Below are positions 12,708-20,698 of a stretch of 22,266 nt of DNA, piece after piece. Source of the stretch: a virus. The notes beneath the pieces were generated by a model that was not told the origin of the DNA, made no database searches, and was given only the letters and a program-made list of their open reading frames with translations. Positions within the stretch are counted from its first letter, which is position 1. Every line of letters starts with the position of its first letter. The stretch covers positions 1-22,266 of the IMG/VR virus record IMGVR_UViG_3300031656_000043. One strand, written 5' to 3'. Both the position numbers and the translations under genes were made by a program.

Positions 12708-14345
12708 ATGAATAACATGAGAAAGCTTGCGTTAGTTAAAGAATCTAAGAGACGTATAAAGCTAACAGAATACGAGAAGGACTTTCAGCTATTCTCTAAA
12801 GAACAGATAAAGATTTTGACTAAGGATTCTTCTTTAGGGTTTGTACCCTTTGAGTTCAATGAGGCCCAAAGAATAGTAGACGATAAGATTCGTAAGCAGC
12901 TAGAGGAAACAGGCCGTGTTAGGGCTATAATCCTTAAGGGCCGACAGATGGGCTTATCTACCTATGCTACTGGCAGGGTGTTCTGGAAGTCTTACTTCAA
13001 TGCTCACAATAAATCAGTTGTTATGGCACATGACTCAGCCACATCTGATGCCCTCTTCAACATGTCACGTAATACTATTGCTAACATGCCTGATGAGTTT
13101 AGACCAGTCTTTAAGAAGTCCAATGCTAAAGAGATCCTGTTTGATCATAATGAATCAGGCTACAGGCTCTATACCGCAGGATCCCCTGAAGCTGGTCGAG
13201 GTACTACTCCAACCATTGCTCACCTCTCAGAGGTAGCCTTTTGGACTCATGATGAGAAGATCCTAGCTGGTCTCTTTCAGGGTATTTCAGAAGCGAATGG
13301 AACGGAAGTAATACTTGAGTCCACCGCTAATGGTGTTGGTAACGAATTCCATAGGTTATGGAAAGGTGCAGTAGAAGGTGAGAATGATTACCTTCCTATT
13401 TTTGTGCCATGGTACTTGATGCCGGAATACAGACGAACAGTCTTAGAGCCCGAAGCTTTCAAAGAAACCCTATCAAGTGAAGAAGATAAGATACAAGAGA
13501 GGCATGGTCTTGACTTAGAACAACTTTACTGGAGAAGGTTAAAGGTAGCTGAAGGAGGCCTTAGTAAGTTCCGACAAGAATACCCATTGACAGCAGAAGA
13601 AGCATTTCAAACTTCTGGTGCTAATGTGTTTAATATTGAAAAGTTACAATCCCTAATACCCTCACAAGTTATGAAGACTCAGACATTTAATTATGTATCT
13701 TCTTCCTTTGAGGACTTTAAAGATGGGGACATTGAAATATTCCAGTATCCTAAGTTTGATGATAACTTTGTAATAGGTGCTGACTGTGCATTAGGCGTGG
13801 GCCAAGACTACTCAGCCTGTGCAGTTATGAATACAAAGAATGAAGTTGTAGCTTTATATAGAAATAATAGAGTAGATCCTACCAGATATGGTGACTTACT
13901 ATTCTATCTTGGAAGATATTACAACAATGCCTTACTGGCTGTTGAATCTAATTCCTTAGGCATAGCTACACTTAATCGTCTCAAGCAGATGAACTATGTG
14001 AACCTATACCATCAAACCAAAGTAGCTAACGTGTCTAATGAGGAAGGCAGCCGACTTGGTTGGCGTACAACGCAAGCTACTAAACCCATGATCGTGGCGC
14101 ATCTTAAGAACGCAATTGAGAATGATGATATCAATCTTGCGTCCCCTCGGATTATTCAAGAGTGTTTGAGTTACGTGGCTGATGCGAATGGTCGTACCAA
14201 CGCTATTACAGGTGGACATGATGATACTGTAATTGCAACAGCTATAGCCTTTGAAGTCCTAAGAACCCATAGAGATCGATTGGTCTCCAACAGGGTAGGC
14301 TTTCAAAATCAACAGTATGAGGAGGATCATACTAGTTGGCTGTAG
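12708..14345 (+). CDS. terL: Terminase large subunit
   Basis: The DNA-packaging motor ATPase and nuclease, which docks on the portal and translocates DNA into the prohead. The 545-residue protein shows Walker A LKGRQMGLST at 77-85, Walker B-like TIAHLSEVAFW at 169-179, the coupling motif ESTANG at 204-209, and a C-terminal RNase H-fold nuclease with ADCALGVGQDYSACAVM (D359) at 358-374, AVESNSLG at 411-418 (E413) and GGHDDTVIA at 502-510 (D505/D506). Length is normal for the family. The start ATG follows GGGAGGACTACA. It is the first rightward gene and has no small subunit beside it. Confidence 0.95.
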   Translation: MNNMRKLALVKESKRRIKLTEYEKDFQLFSKEQIKILTKDSSLGFVPFEFNEAQRIVDDKIRKQLEETGRVRAIILKGRQMGLSTYATGRVFWKSYFNAHNKSVVMAHDSATSDALFNMSRNTIANMPDEFRPVFKKSNAKEILFDHNESGYRLYTAGSPEAGRGTTPTIAHLSEVAFWTHDEKILAGLFQGISEANGTEVILESTANGVGNEFHRLWKGAVEGENDYLPIFVPWYLMPEYRRTVLEPEAFKETLSSEEDKIQERHGLDLEQLYWRRLKVAEGGLSKFRQEYPLTAEEAFQTSGANVFNIEKLQSLIPSQVMKTQTFNYVSSSFEDFKDGDIEIFQYPKFDDNFVIGADCALGVGQDYSACAVMNTKNEVVALYRNNRVDPTRYGDLLFYLGRYYNNALLAVESNSLGIATLNRLKQMNYVNLYHQTKVANVSNEEGSRLGWRTTQATKPMIVAHLKNAIENDDINLASPRIIQECLSYVADANGRTNAITGGHDDTVIATAIAFEVLRTHRDRLVSNRVGFQNQQYEEDHTSWL

Positions 14346-14492
14346 TTGTACAAGTTTCCCCATTAGTCCTCCAACTGACGTTTCGGTTTAAGGTGACATA
14401 CACGTCTCGGGAAAGAGAAGCTATAGGAACCCGTTTTTAATTAATTGATTGATTGATGGATTGTGCTAATCCACTTAAGAGGATACTGTAAC
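14346..14492 (+). promoter_or_regulatory. Intergenic leader before the portal gene
   Basis: A 147-nt gap, long for this genome. It holds an inverted pair GACGT/ACGTC (14377-14381 and 14402-14406), between which TTTAAGGTGACATA (14387-14400) resembles the SP6 phage promoter core TTTAGGTGACA; a CGGG/CCCG pair followed by TTTTT (14408-14438), a weak terminator; an ATTG tandem run; and the hairpin TGGATT-GTGCT-AATCCA (14457-14473) just before the portal ribosome site, possibly an RNA-processing or stabilising stem. Confidence 0.35.
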
Positions 14493-16721
14493 ATGAATGA
14501 GCCTGACGGTTATATGGAACAAGTAACAGATGAAGAGTTGATTACAATCATTAACTCAGAAGTAGCAGGCTCTCAAGGTAACTTCCTTGACTCCTCTGAT
14601 CTATCAGACGAAAGAGAAAAGGCTACTTACGAATATGCGATGCAGCCTATTGGGCACTTAGCCCCACAGGGTGTATCTAAGATTGTATCCTCAGATACCG
14701 TAGAGGCTATCGAAGGGTACTCAGCAGTTCTTTCTGAATTGCTATTGAATAATAAAAAGCTAGCAAAGTTTATACCATACTCACAAACTGCTATGGGTGT
14801 ACACCAAGCAAGAGTAGCTTCTGATGTAACTAACTATTGTATCTTTAAGAAGAACAAAGGTTGGGAGCTTATTAATACTTGGATTAAGTCTGCTCTTCTA
14901 TGGAAGAACGCAGCGGTTGTCTGGGAGTTTGTAGAAGACTACGAGTTTACTTTCCAAGAGTTTGATGAGATAACTACAGAATCCTTAGACATGTTATTGT
15001 CTGATCCTGAAGTAGAAGTGGTAGGTGACCTATACGTTAATACAGGTGGTGTGTACGAAAATGTTCGTGTTAAGCGTACTGTTAATAAGAGTGGAGTTAA
15101 GATTCGTAATATAGAACCTGAGTCTTTCCTTATTAGCCAAGGCGCTTCTTCTATAGATGATGCCTCCTTTGTTGGTCTACGCACAGAGATGACTCGCTCA
15201 GAGATACGTAAGCAGTACCCTGATCACTCTGAGAATATAGATTGGGATACTACTAATAGTACCTATACCTTTGCACAGGCTATTAATAACGAGAAGGCTG
15301 CACGAAGAACCTCAGTAGGCTTAAGCAATCATAGCTTTGGGCAGAACAGTAATAGTGAAGCTAACCAAGTTGTTTCTGTGTTAGAGTGTTGGATGCGGGT
15401 AGATCGTGACGGTGATGGTATCTCCGAGTTAAAGAGATTCATTACTATTAATGATAATATCTTATTCGAAGAAGATGTTGACTCTATCCAGATATGCGAG
15501 CTTAAGGCCTTTGATATCCCACACGAGTGGGCTGGACTGTCTATGGCTGACATGACTAGACCTTCTACTCTAGCATCTACAGCTATCTTGCGTGGCTTTG
15601 TTGAGAATACTTATTTAACTAACTACTCTCCTAAGCTAGCTGATCCTAACGTGGTAGACTTTTCTGCATTACAGAATATGAAACCAAAACAAATTGTACC
15701 TACCAACGGTAACCCTGCAATGGCTGTTCACAACATGCCACCAGAGGCTTTATCTTCGGGTACGGTACCTTTACTTGAGTTCCTGCAGCAGCACAAAGAG
15801 CAAGCCAATGGTTTGTCTAAGGCAGCACAAGGGCTTAATGATACTCTCTATGTGTCCGGTAACTCCGAACAGAAAGTATCGGCTGTTCAATCAGCAGCAC
15901 AAACACGCATCCAGCATATCGCCAGAAGATTCATGGAAACAGGCTTAGCCGCTCTCTGTGAAGGTGTGTATAAGACGATGACTAAAGAAATGCGTGGGCA
16001 AAAGATGGGATACTATGATCGTAATGATTTTTACGGCACAGTTAACATTAGTGAACTACCTGACAATATGATGTTGCAAGTAGAAGCTGACGTTGGTGAC
16101 GCTAGTAATAGTACTATCCTAAGTAAAATGTCAATGATTGGTGAGAAAGTTTTACCTGCTCTTATGGGAGCTGGGTACAAAGGGGCCATAAATCCCACAG
16201 CACCAGCAGTCATTGCCTTTAAAACCATTGAGGCACTAGGTGAAGATCCGTTAGACTACATAGTAGACTACACTTCCGATGAGTACAAAGATTCCGCAAT
16301 GAAAGATAAAGAGAAGGAACAAGAACAAGCAGAGAAGGCAAAGAGTGTTGCTGATATTACTACGCAAACTAAAATTGCTCTTGATCAAGCTAATGTAGAC
16401 TACACTAATGTGCAGTCCCAGAATGCTATTCAAGACAACCTTAAGCAGCTTGTTGTTGCTCTGGATAAATCATATCAAGAATGGGCAAAGTTAAGTTTAT
16501 CTGCAGCTAAAGATGGTTCGGAGCAACCTATCCAACCTGACGTACAAGAGATGTACGGATTAGCTCAGTCTCTAATTCAGCAAACAATGACCCAGCCGAA
16601 GAGTAATCAAGAACCTAAGAAACCTGAACAGCCTCCTGTGCAACAAGAGATGCAAGGTCAAGGATTGACACCAGAAGCTATTCAATCTTTCTTAGGTCAA
16701 GGCGGTGGAGGTATGATGTAG
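14493..16721 (+). CDS. Portal protein
   Basis: Forms the dodecameric ring at the capsid vertex through which DNA enters and leaves. The 742-residue protein, placed straight after the large terminase, has features of large podovirus portals: an early VSSDTVEAIEGYSAVLSELLL segment, ALLWKNAAVVWEF, the calcium-loop-like DRDGDGISELKRF near residue 302, AAQGLNDTLYVSG, a helical AQTRIQHIARRFMETGLAAL, and a long glutamine-rich C-terminal coil ending in a Gly/Met tail. The D-x-DGDG-I-E-x-R phrase is common in P22-like and phiEco32-like portals. The frame extends upstream to a GTG at 14463, but ATG at 14493 has AGAGGA 9 nt before it and is chosen. The larger size than T7 portals (about 535) argues against a classical T7-like head. 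Confidence 0.88.
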   Translation: MNEPDGYMEQVTDEELITIINSEVAGSQGNFLDSSDLSDEREKATYEYAMQPIGHLAPQGVSKIVSSDTVEAIEGYSAVLSELLLNNKKLAKFIPYSQTAMGVHQARVASDVTNYCIFKKNKGWELINTWIKSALLWKNAAVVWEFVEDYEFTFQEFDEITTESLDMLLSDPEVEVVGDLYVNTGGVYENVRVKRTVNKSGVKIRNIEPESFLISQGASSIDDASFVGLRTEMTRSEIRKQYPDHSENIDWDTTNSTYTFAQAINNEKAARRTSVGLSNHSFGQNSNSEANQVVSVLECWMRVDRDGDGISELKRFITINDNILFEEDVDSIQICELKAFDIPHEWAGLSMADMTRPSTLASTAILRGFVENTYLTNYSPKLADPNVVDFSALQNMKPKQIVPTNGNPAMAVHNMPPEALSSGTVPLLEFLQQHKEQANGLSKAAQGLNDTLYVSGNSEQKVSAVQSAAQTRIQHIARRFMETGLAALCEGVYKTMTKEMRGQKMGYYDRNDFYGTVNISELPDNMMLQVEADVGDASNSTILSKMSMIGEKVLPALMGAGYKGAINPTAPAVIAFKTIEALGEDPLDYIVDYTSDEYKDSAMKDKEKEQEQAEKAKSVADITTQTKIALDQANVDYTNVQSQNAIQDNLKQLVVALDKSYQEWAKLSLSAAKDGSEQPIQPDVQEMYGLAQSLIQQTMTQPKSNQEPKKPEQPPVQQEMQGQGLTPEAIQSFLGQGGGGMM

Positions 16722-16741
16722 GAGGTGATTTTCATCTACTG

Positions 16742-16761
16742 AGGGGCCCAGACGGGCCCTT
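16742..16761 (+). terminator. GC-rich hairpin after portal, weak terminator or processing stem
   Basis: AGGGGCCC-AGAC-GGGCCCTT forms an 8-bp stem with one G-U pair and a 4-nt loop. The following sequence CAACTTAAG is not a T-run, so full termination is doubtful; it may lower or process transcripts between portal and the next genes. Confidence 0.45.
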
Positions 16762-16791
16762 CAACTTAAGACACTAACCCGAGGAGATATA

Positions 16792-17139
16792 GTGGATAAG
16801 TATAAACAAGGTGCTAAACGTAAGTTTAAACCTAAGATGGATCAACAGACAGGTGAGTATAAAGCTAACCCGTTTGGAGATTCTCAACAAGCATTAACCC
16901 GAGCAATATTTGCAAGAAAAGAAAGAGATGAGTTCTTTACTGAAGCTTACTCTGACATCGTTGTAGATTTGTTTACTCAATGGTTAGTCACAGAACCCCA
17001 CTGCGTAAAAGAACGTGAGTACTTGTACCACGTAGCTATGGCATTAGGTTCCGTTAAAGAACGTCTTATTAACGTTGAAACCTACGGGTTTAACCAAGAG
17101 ACGATAGACTACAATAAATCTCAAGAAGGAGATATCTGA
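16792..17139 (+). CDS. Hypothetical protein between portal and scaffold
   Basis: A 115-residue protein starting with GTG at 16792, supported by GAGGAG about 6 nt upstream; no ATG with a ribosome site is found in the frame. The N-terminus is basic (MDKYKQGAKRKFKPKM), the middle helical with ALTRAIFARKERDEFFTEAYSDIVVDLFTQWL, and the C-terminus acidic. It overlaps the next start by one base (TGATG). Position between portal and scaffold in podovirus-like genomes often houses small head-assembly or unknown proteins; no homologue is recognised. Confidence 0.7.
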   Translation: MDKYKQGAKRKFKPKMDQQTGEYKANPFGDSQQALTRAIFARKERDEFFTEAYSDIVVDLFTQWLVTEPHCVKEREYLYHVAMALGSVKERLINVETYGFNQETIDYNKSQEGDI

Positions 17140-17336
17140 TGGATAACCCATTACTGGCTAGGGCAATCCTAGCTACAGAAGGCACTATCAAAGCTATGAT
17201 AAAAGAACTAGCATCAGGCCCCGGCAAAGCCCGGTTCCATGCAGAAACTTTTGTACATGCTTGTAATGCTTTAGAAGAGTTAAAGAAACTTGAGAAAGAA
17301 ACCCGAGCGCCTAAGAAGAAGGACGCGGTTAAATAG
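17139..17336 (+). CDS. Small basic hypothetical protein
   Basis: A 65-residue mostly helical protein beginning at ATG 17139, overlapping the previous stop by one base, with AAGGAGA 7 nt upstream. It contains the helical LLARAILATEGTIKAMIKELAS, then FHAETFVHACNALEELKKLEKE, and a lysine-rich tail (APKKKDAVK). Similar small helical proteins occur next to scaffold genes in other phages but I cannot name a family. Confidence 0.65.
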   Translation: MDNPLLARAILATEGTIKAMIKELASGPGKARFHAETFVHACNALEELKKLEKETRAPKKKDAVK

Positions 17337-17358
17337 GACTAATACAGGATAACAATTT

Positions 17359-18462
17359 ATGAGCAACGAAAACAATACAGCCTCTACCCGTTCGGATGAC
17401 GCTGGTTTTTATGCTGGTCAAGATGGTCAGTCTATCGATGACATTCCAGTCCCTTTAGGGCCCATGGGCGCAGCACTTGGCCTTGAGCGCGAAGAGGAGG
17501 AGGAGTCTCTACCAAATGATGATGAATCTATACTTGACCCGGAAGATTCTGTGGATGATGAAATCCCCGATGACAACACAGATGAAGACGATACCGATGG
17601 CGATGAAGCAGACGCTGAAGAAGATGAAGAGTATGAGGATGAAGATGATTCTACCCAAGATGACGATTTACCTTCTGAAGATGATATTGACTGGGGCTAT
17701 AAAATCCCTGTCAAAGTAGATGGAAAAGTTAAACACTTAACTCTTTCTGAACTCCGTAAAGGTTTTGCTACAGACCAACACTTGTCTAAGAAGGGTAGAG
17801 AAGTTAGTGATCTTGAGAAACAACTTAAGGAAGAATATTCCGAAAAGACTAATCAAGCTCTCGAACTTGGGACTGTTTTAAGTACGCAACTTCAACAACA
17901 AGAAGATTTGCTAGCTAAAAACTTCCATGACTTAGAAGCTAAAATTGCAAAAGCCCGTGAAGACGGTGATACGTATGAGCTAAATGAGCTCAAGGATAAA
18001 CGAGAGACAGCACAGAAAGACTACTGGTCAGCACGTAATAAGCGTGAAGGTTTAGTAGGGGCTGTGCAAACCCAGCAACAAGAAATGTTCCAAGCACAAG
18101 TAGATGAGTTAATGGGTAAGTTTGAAGAGGATATTAAAACTGTCCTACCTGACTTCGACTCTGAAGCTGTGCGGAAGTTTGCTCTGGATGAAGGTGTACC
18201 TCAAGAGTTCCTTGATATCATTATGGATGCTAACGTTGTTAAGTTTGTAGATGATTATCGCAGACTTAAGCAGAAAACCTCAAGTGGTTCTGCTAAACGA
18301 AAGGCAGCCCCTAAAGCTAAAGGTATCCCAACTAAACGTAAGTCAACTGCAAGTCAACGTAAAGTCCGTGATCAATCTGCACTTAGAGATAATGTGCTGT
18401 CTGGTCAATCTGACGAAGCGTCTCAATTAGCATTCTTAAAGTCATTAAGCAAGTTCAGCTAA
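17359..18462 (+). CDS. Capsid scaffolding protein
   Basis: Expected to guide assembly of the capsid shell and then leave or be degraded. The 367-residue protein has the composition typical of scaffolds: a disordered N-terminus, a very acidic stretch about residues 46-115 (many D/E runs), a predicted coiled coil from about 145 to 260 (SDLEKQLKEEYSEKTNQA, then LEAKIAKAREDGDTYELNEL and KRETAQKDYWSARNKREG), and a basic lysine/arginine C-terminus about 305-345 (KRKAAPKAKGIPTKRKS) that would bind the acidic inner face of capsid protein. It lies immediately upstream of the capsid gene, as usual. The assignment rests on composition and order, not on a conserved motif. Confidence 0.85.
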   Translation: MSNENNTASTRSDDAGFYAGQDGQSIDDIPVPLGPMGAALGLEREEEEESLPNDDESILDPEDSVDDEIPDDNTDEDDTDGDEADAEEDEEYEDEDDSTQDDDLPSEDDIDWGYKIPVKVDGKVKHLTLSELRKGFATDQHLSKKGREVSDLEKQLKEEYSEKTNQALELGTVLSTQLQQQEDLLAKNFHDLEAKIAKAREDGDTYELNELKDKRETAQKDYWSARNKREGLVGAVQTQQQEMFQAQVDELMGKFEEDIKTVLPDFDSEAVRKFALDEGVPQEFLDIIMDANVVKFVDDYRRLKQKTSSGSAKRKAAPKAKGIPTKRKSTASQRKVRDQSALRDNVLSGQSDEASQLAFLKSLSKFS

Positions 18463-18501
18463 CAAAAATAGATTTAATATAATATATAAGGAAATTTAAT
18501 A

Positions 18502-19542
18502 ATGGCTGCAACAAATTTTGTAACTACTGGTACTCTTTCTGAGAAGGAAGACCTAGGTAACTTCATCTCGATGATTTCTCGTGATGAGACTCCATTCATG
18601 TCTTCTATTGGCAAGACTTCAGCTAAAGCTATTTATCACGAGTGGCAGACTGATGAGCTAGTAGCACCCGCTTCTGGCGCTGTTGCTGAAGGTTCTACCT
18701 TTGCTACTATCGCAGGCGCTCAAGCTGCTGGTGGTGCTCGTACTCGTCTAGGTAACTACACTCAGATTAACTCTAAGACTGTTCAAGTTTCTGGCTCTAA
18801 GCGAGCTATTGATCAGGCTGGTGTTGCTGATGAATATGCTTACCAGTTGAAGAAGCGTGGTACTGAACTACGCCGTGACCTTGAGTTGGATCTGGTACAC
18901 AGCTTCCACTCTAAAGATGGTTCTAGTTCTACTCGTAAGATGGGTGGCTATCAGGCATACATCAACTACACTGCTAACGTTGTAAACGCTGGTGAAACCG
19001 CAGCTTACACTGCTGTGTCTACTGGCGCTCAGGGTACTGGTACTGCTGGTACTATTGTACGTGGATCGACAGACTCTAACCTCAATGATATTGAGTTAAG
19101 CCACGTTGATGACATGATGCAAGCTATCTACGAGCAGGGTGGTAAGGCTACTACTCTTATGACTTCTCCGTTAAACAAGCGTACTTTCTCCTCTAAGGCT
19201 CACGCTACTGGTAACAACACTGTACGTAATGTTGATGACACTGGTAAGCTGCGTCAGAGCATTGAGCTGTTTGATAGTGATTTCGGTGAGATCCGTATTG
19301 TGCCTAACTACATTATGGGCCTAGCTCATAACACTGGTAGTGACGCTACTACTAACGCTGCTAACTACTGTGCATTAGTGTATGATCCCGCTATGTTTAA
19401 GATTGCTACTCTTCGTCCTCTTCAGGAAACTGAAGTCGGTCAGCAAGGTGATAGCACTGTTGGTCAGATCGTGGAAGAATGTACCCTTGCAGTAATGAAC
19501 CCTAAGGGTTGTGGTTTGATTGTAGGTCTTGGTGGAAGTTAA
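18502..19542 (+). CDS. Major capsid protein (SU10-like, DUF5309 family)
   Basis: The main shell protein, 346 residues, with probable HK97 fold. The N-terminal GTLSEKEDLGNFISMISRDETPFMSSIGK and YHEWQTDELVAP match the SU10 major capsid/DUF5309 family, as do QINSKTVQVSGSKRAIDQAG, TTLMTSPLNKRTFSS, EIRIVPNYIM and the C-terminal YDPAMFKIATLRPLQETEVGQQGDS followed by ECTLAVMNPKGCGLIVGL. Codon use is strongly biased (GCT, ACT, GGT, CGT), as expected for the most highly made protein. The leader 18463-18501 is AT-rich with TATAAT at 18476-18481 and an AAGGAAATTTAATA ribosome site; a local promoter is possible but the -35 is poor. A strong terminator follows the gene. Confidence 0.92.
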   Translation: MAATNFVTTGTLSEKEDLGNFISMISRDETPFMSSIGKTSAKAIYHEWQTDELVAPASGAVAEGSTFATIAGAQAAGGARTRLGNYTQINSKTVQVSGSKRAIDQAGVADEYAYQLKKRGTELRRDLELDLVHSFHSKDGSSSTRKMGGYQAYINYTANVVNAGETAAYTAVSTGAQGTGTAGTIVRGSTDSNLNDIELSHVDDMMQAIYEQGGKATTLMTSPLNKRTFSSKAHATGNNTVRNVDDTGKLRQSIELFDSDFGEIRIVPNYIMGLAHNTGSDATTNAANYCALVYDPAMFKIATLRPLQETEVGQQGDSTVGQIVEECTLAVMNPKGCGLIVGLGGS

Positions 19543-19556
19543 TCTCTAAGACTATT

Positions 19557-19587
19557 AGGGGCTCCTTAAAGGGGGCCCCTTCTTTTT
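19557..19587 (+). terminator. Strong intrinsic terminator after the capsid gene
   Basis: AGGGGCTCC pairs with GGGGCCCCT (9 bp, one wobble) across the loop TTAAAG and is followed by TCTTTTT. It would lower expression of tail genes relative to capsid. Confidence 0.9.
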
Positions 19588-19603
19588 ACCTATTGGAGGC
19601 AAA

Positions 19604-19909
19604 ATGAATAACAATAATATGAAAGTCGGTACTGAGTCAAGTAAGTTTGAAGTAGTACAAGACGTAGGTGAATACTTAAAGTTTGCCAAAGAGTCCCGTG
19701 AAACCCAAGGACGAGGTGACGCTTCGCACTATAGATCTTTTGCAATCATACCAGATATTGTTGCTATTGAGATTTTAACTAAGCATGGTTTAAACTTAAA
19801 TGAATCAGAGTTTATGAGCAACAAGCAAGACGTTGCTAAACTAAAAAGAATTATAAAATCAGAGTACCCCGGTCTTTTAACATCTAGTGTATCAAGGGGT
19901 CGTGGTTAA
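19604..19909 (+). CDS. Hypothetical protein downstream of capsid
   Basis: A 101-residue protein with TTGGAGG 5 nt before its ATG. It is charged and probably helical (FEVVQDVGEYLKFAKESRETQG, then IPDIVAIEILTKHGLNLNES, then KQDVAKLKRIIKSEYPGLL) and ends in an arginine/glycine tail (SVSRGRG). I do not recognise the family. Placed between capsid terminator and adaptor, it may be a minor head or connector protein; similar small genes of this type occur at this point in other podovirus late operons. Confidence 0.65.
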   Translation: MNNNNMKVGTESSKFEVVQDVGEYLKFAKESRETQGRGDASHYRSFAIIPDIVAIEILTKHGLNLNESEFMSNKQDVAKLKRIIKSEYPGLLTSSVSRGRG

Positions 19910-19925
19910 CAACAGGAGACAATAA

Positions 19926-20687
19926 ATGTCAACTCCACTATACGATGCCTTAGTTGCAAAAGTTAGAACATGGGTAAACAGAGATTCTAATATTTTAACA
20001 GATGCTTTAATAGAAGACTTCATAGACTACTCAGCAGACCTATGCTACCGTAAGCTAAGAATACCACCCTTAGAGCACACCTTCAGCTATGGAGCTGTGG
20101 GAGCTAGCACTGTGGGTGAGACAGAATTAACAGTACCTTCAGACTTGTCAGAGATTATTCAGTTTAGAAAAGTAGATGCTGAAGGTAACAGCTTTGTATT
20201 TGATGAAAGAATATCATTACTAGCTATGCAAGATAAAGATTATCAGCATCAGCAAGAGTCTTATGCACGTAAGGGTTCAAACCTAGTGTTCTACCCTGCG
20301 GCAAAGCTTGGTGATGTGTACGAGCTGTACTACTACAGAAGGCTTAAGGATGCTAACGCTGTTTATGTTGTTAACCAAACAAACATAGATGCTGGTTTAG
20401 CTGAGTCTTCTACTCAAAGTGTTACAGGATCTGTAGAGTTCCCTGCTGGTAGTGGGAGCTATTACATAAGCAAAGAAGTACCTAACTGGTTAAGAGATAG
20501 TAATGAAAGAGCTTTACTATGGGGAGCTGTGGCTCATGCTTTCGACTACGTAGGTGAAGACGAAAGGGCTGCTAAGTTTAAAGATCAGCAACTAAAAGAC
20601 ATACAAGAGTTAAATGCTGAGGAAGTACAAAGAAAAACTAGAGGTGGTTCTTATGTCCAGACCTATTCTAACACTGCTCAATTTTAA
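19926..20687 (+). CDS. Head-tail adaptor-like protein
   Basis: A 253-residue protein in the position where connector proteins are found, between capsid and tail genes. The N-terminal VRTWVNRDSNILTDALIEDFIDYSADLCYRKLRIPPLE is a helical segment similar to phage adaptor proteins; LTVPSDLSEIIQFRKVD, SNLVFYPAAKLGDVYELYYYRRL and VPNWLRDSNERALLWGAVAHAFDYVGEDERAAKFKDQ reproduce the order seen in that broad group (a beta core with P-x-D-L, then strand Y-P, then a C-terminal helix with W-G-A-x-A-x-A and a D-E-R-A-A segment). It would bind under the portal and carry the tail. Ribosome site AGGAGA precedes ATG. Confidence 0.65.
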   Translation: MSTPLYDALVAKVRTWVNRDSNILTDALIEDFIDYSADLCYRKLRIPPLEHTFSYGAVGASTVGETELTVPSDLSEIIQFRKVDAEGNSFVFDERISLLAMQDKDYQHQQESYARKGSNLVFYPAAKLGDVYELYYYRRLKDANAVYVVNQTNIDAGLAESSTQSVTGSVEFPAGSGSYYISKEVPNWLRDSNERALLWGAVAHAFDYVGEDERAAKFKDQQLKDIQELNAEEVQRKTRGGSYVQTYSNTAQF

Positions 20688-20698
20688 GGAGATGGCTA

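Noticed and set aside
12964-13236. Second-frame open reading frame inside terL
   Set aside because: Fully contained in the terminase gene, no ribosome site and a composition typical of a shifted frame.
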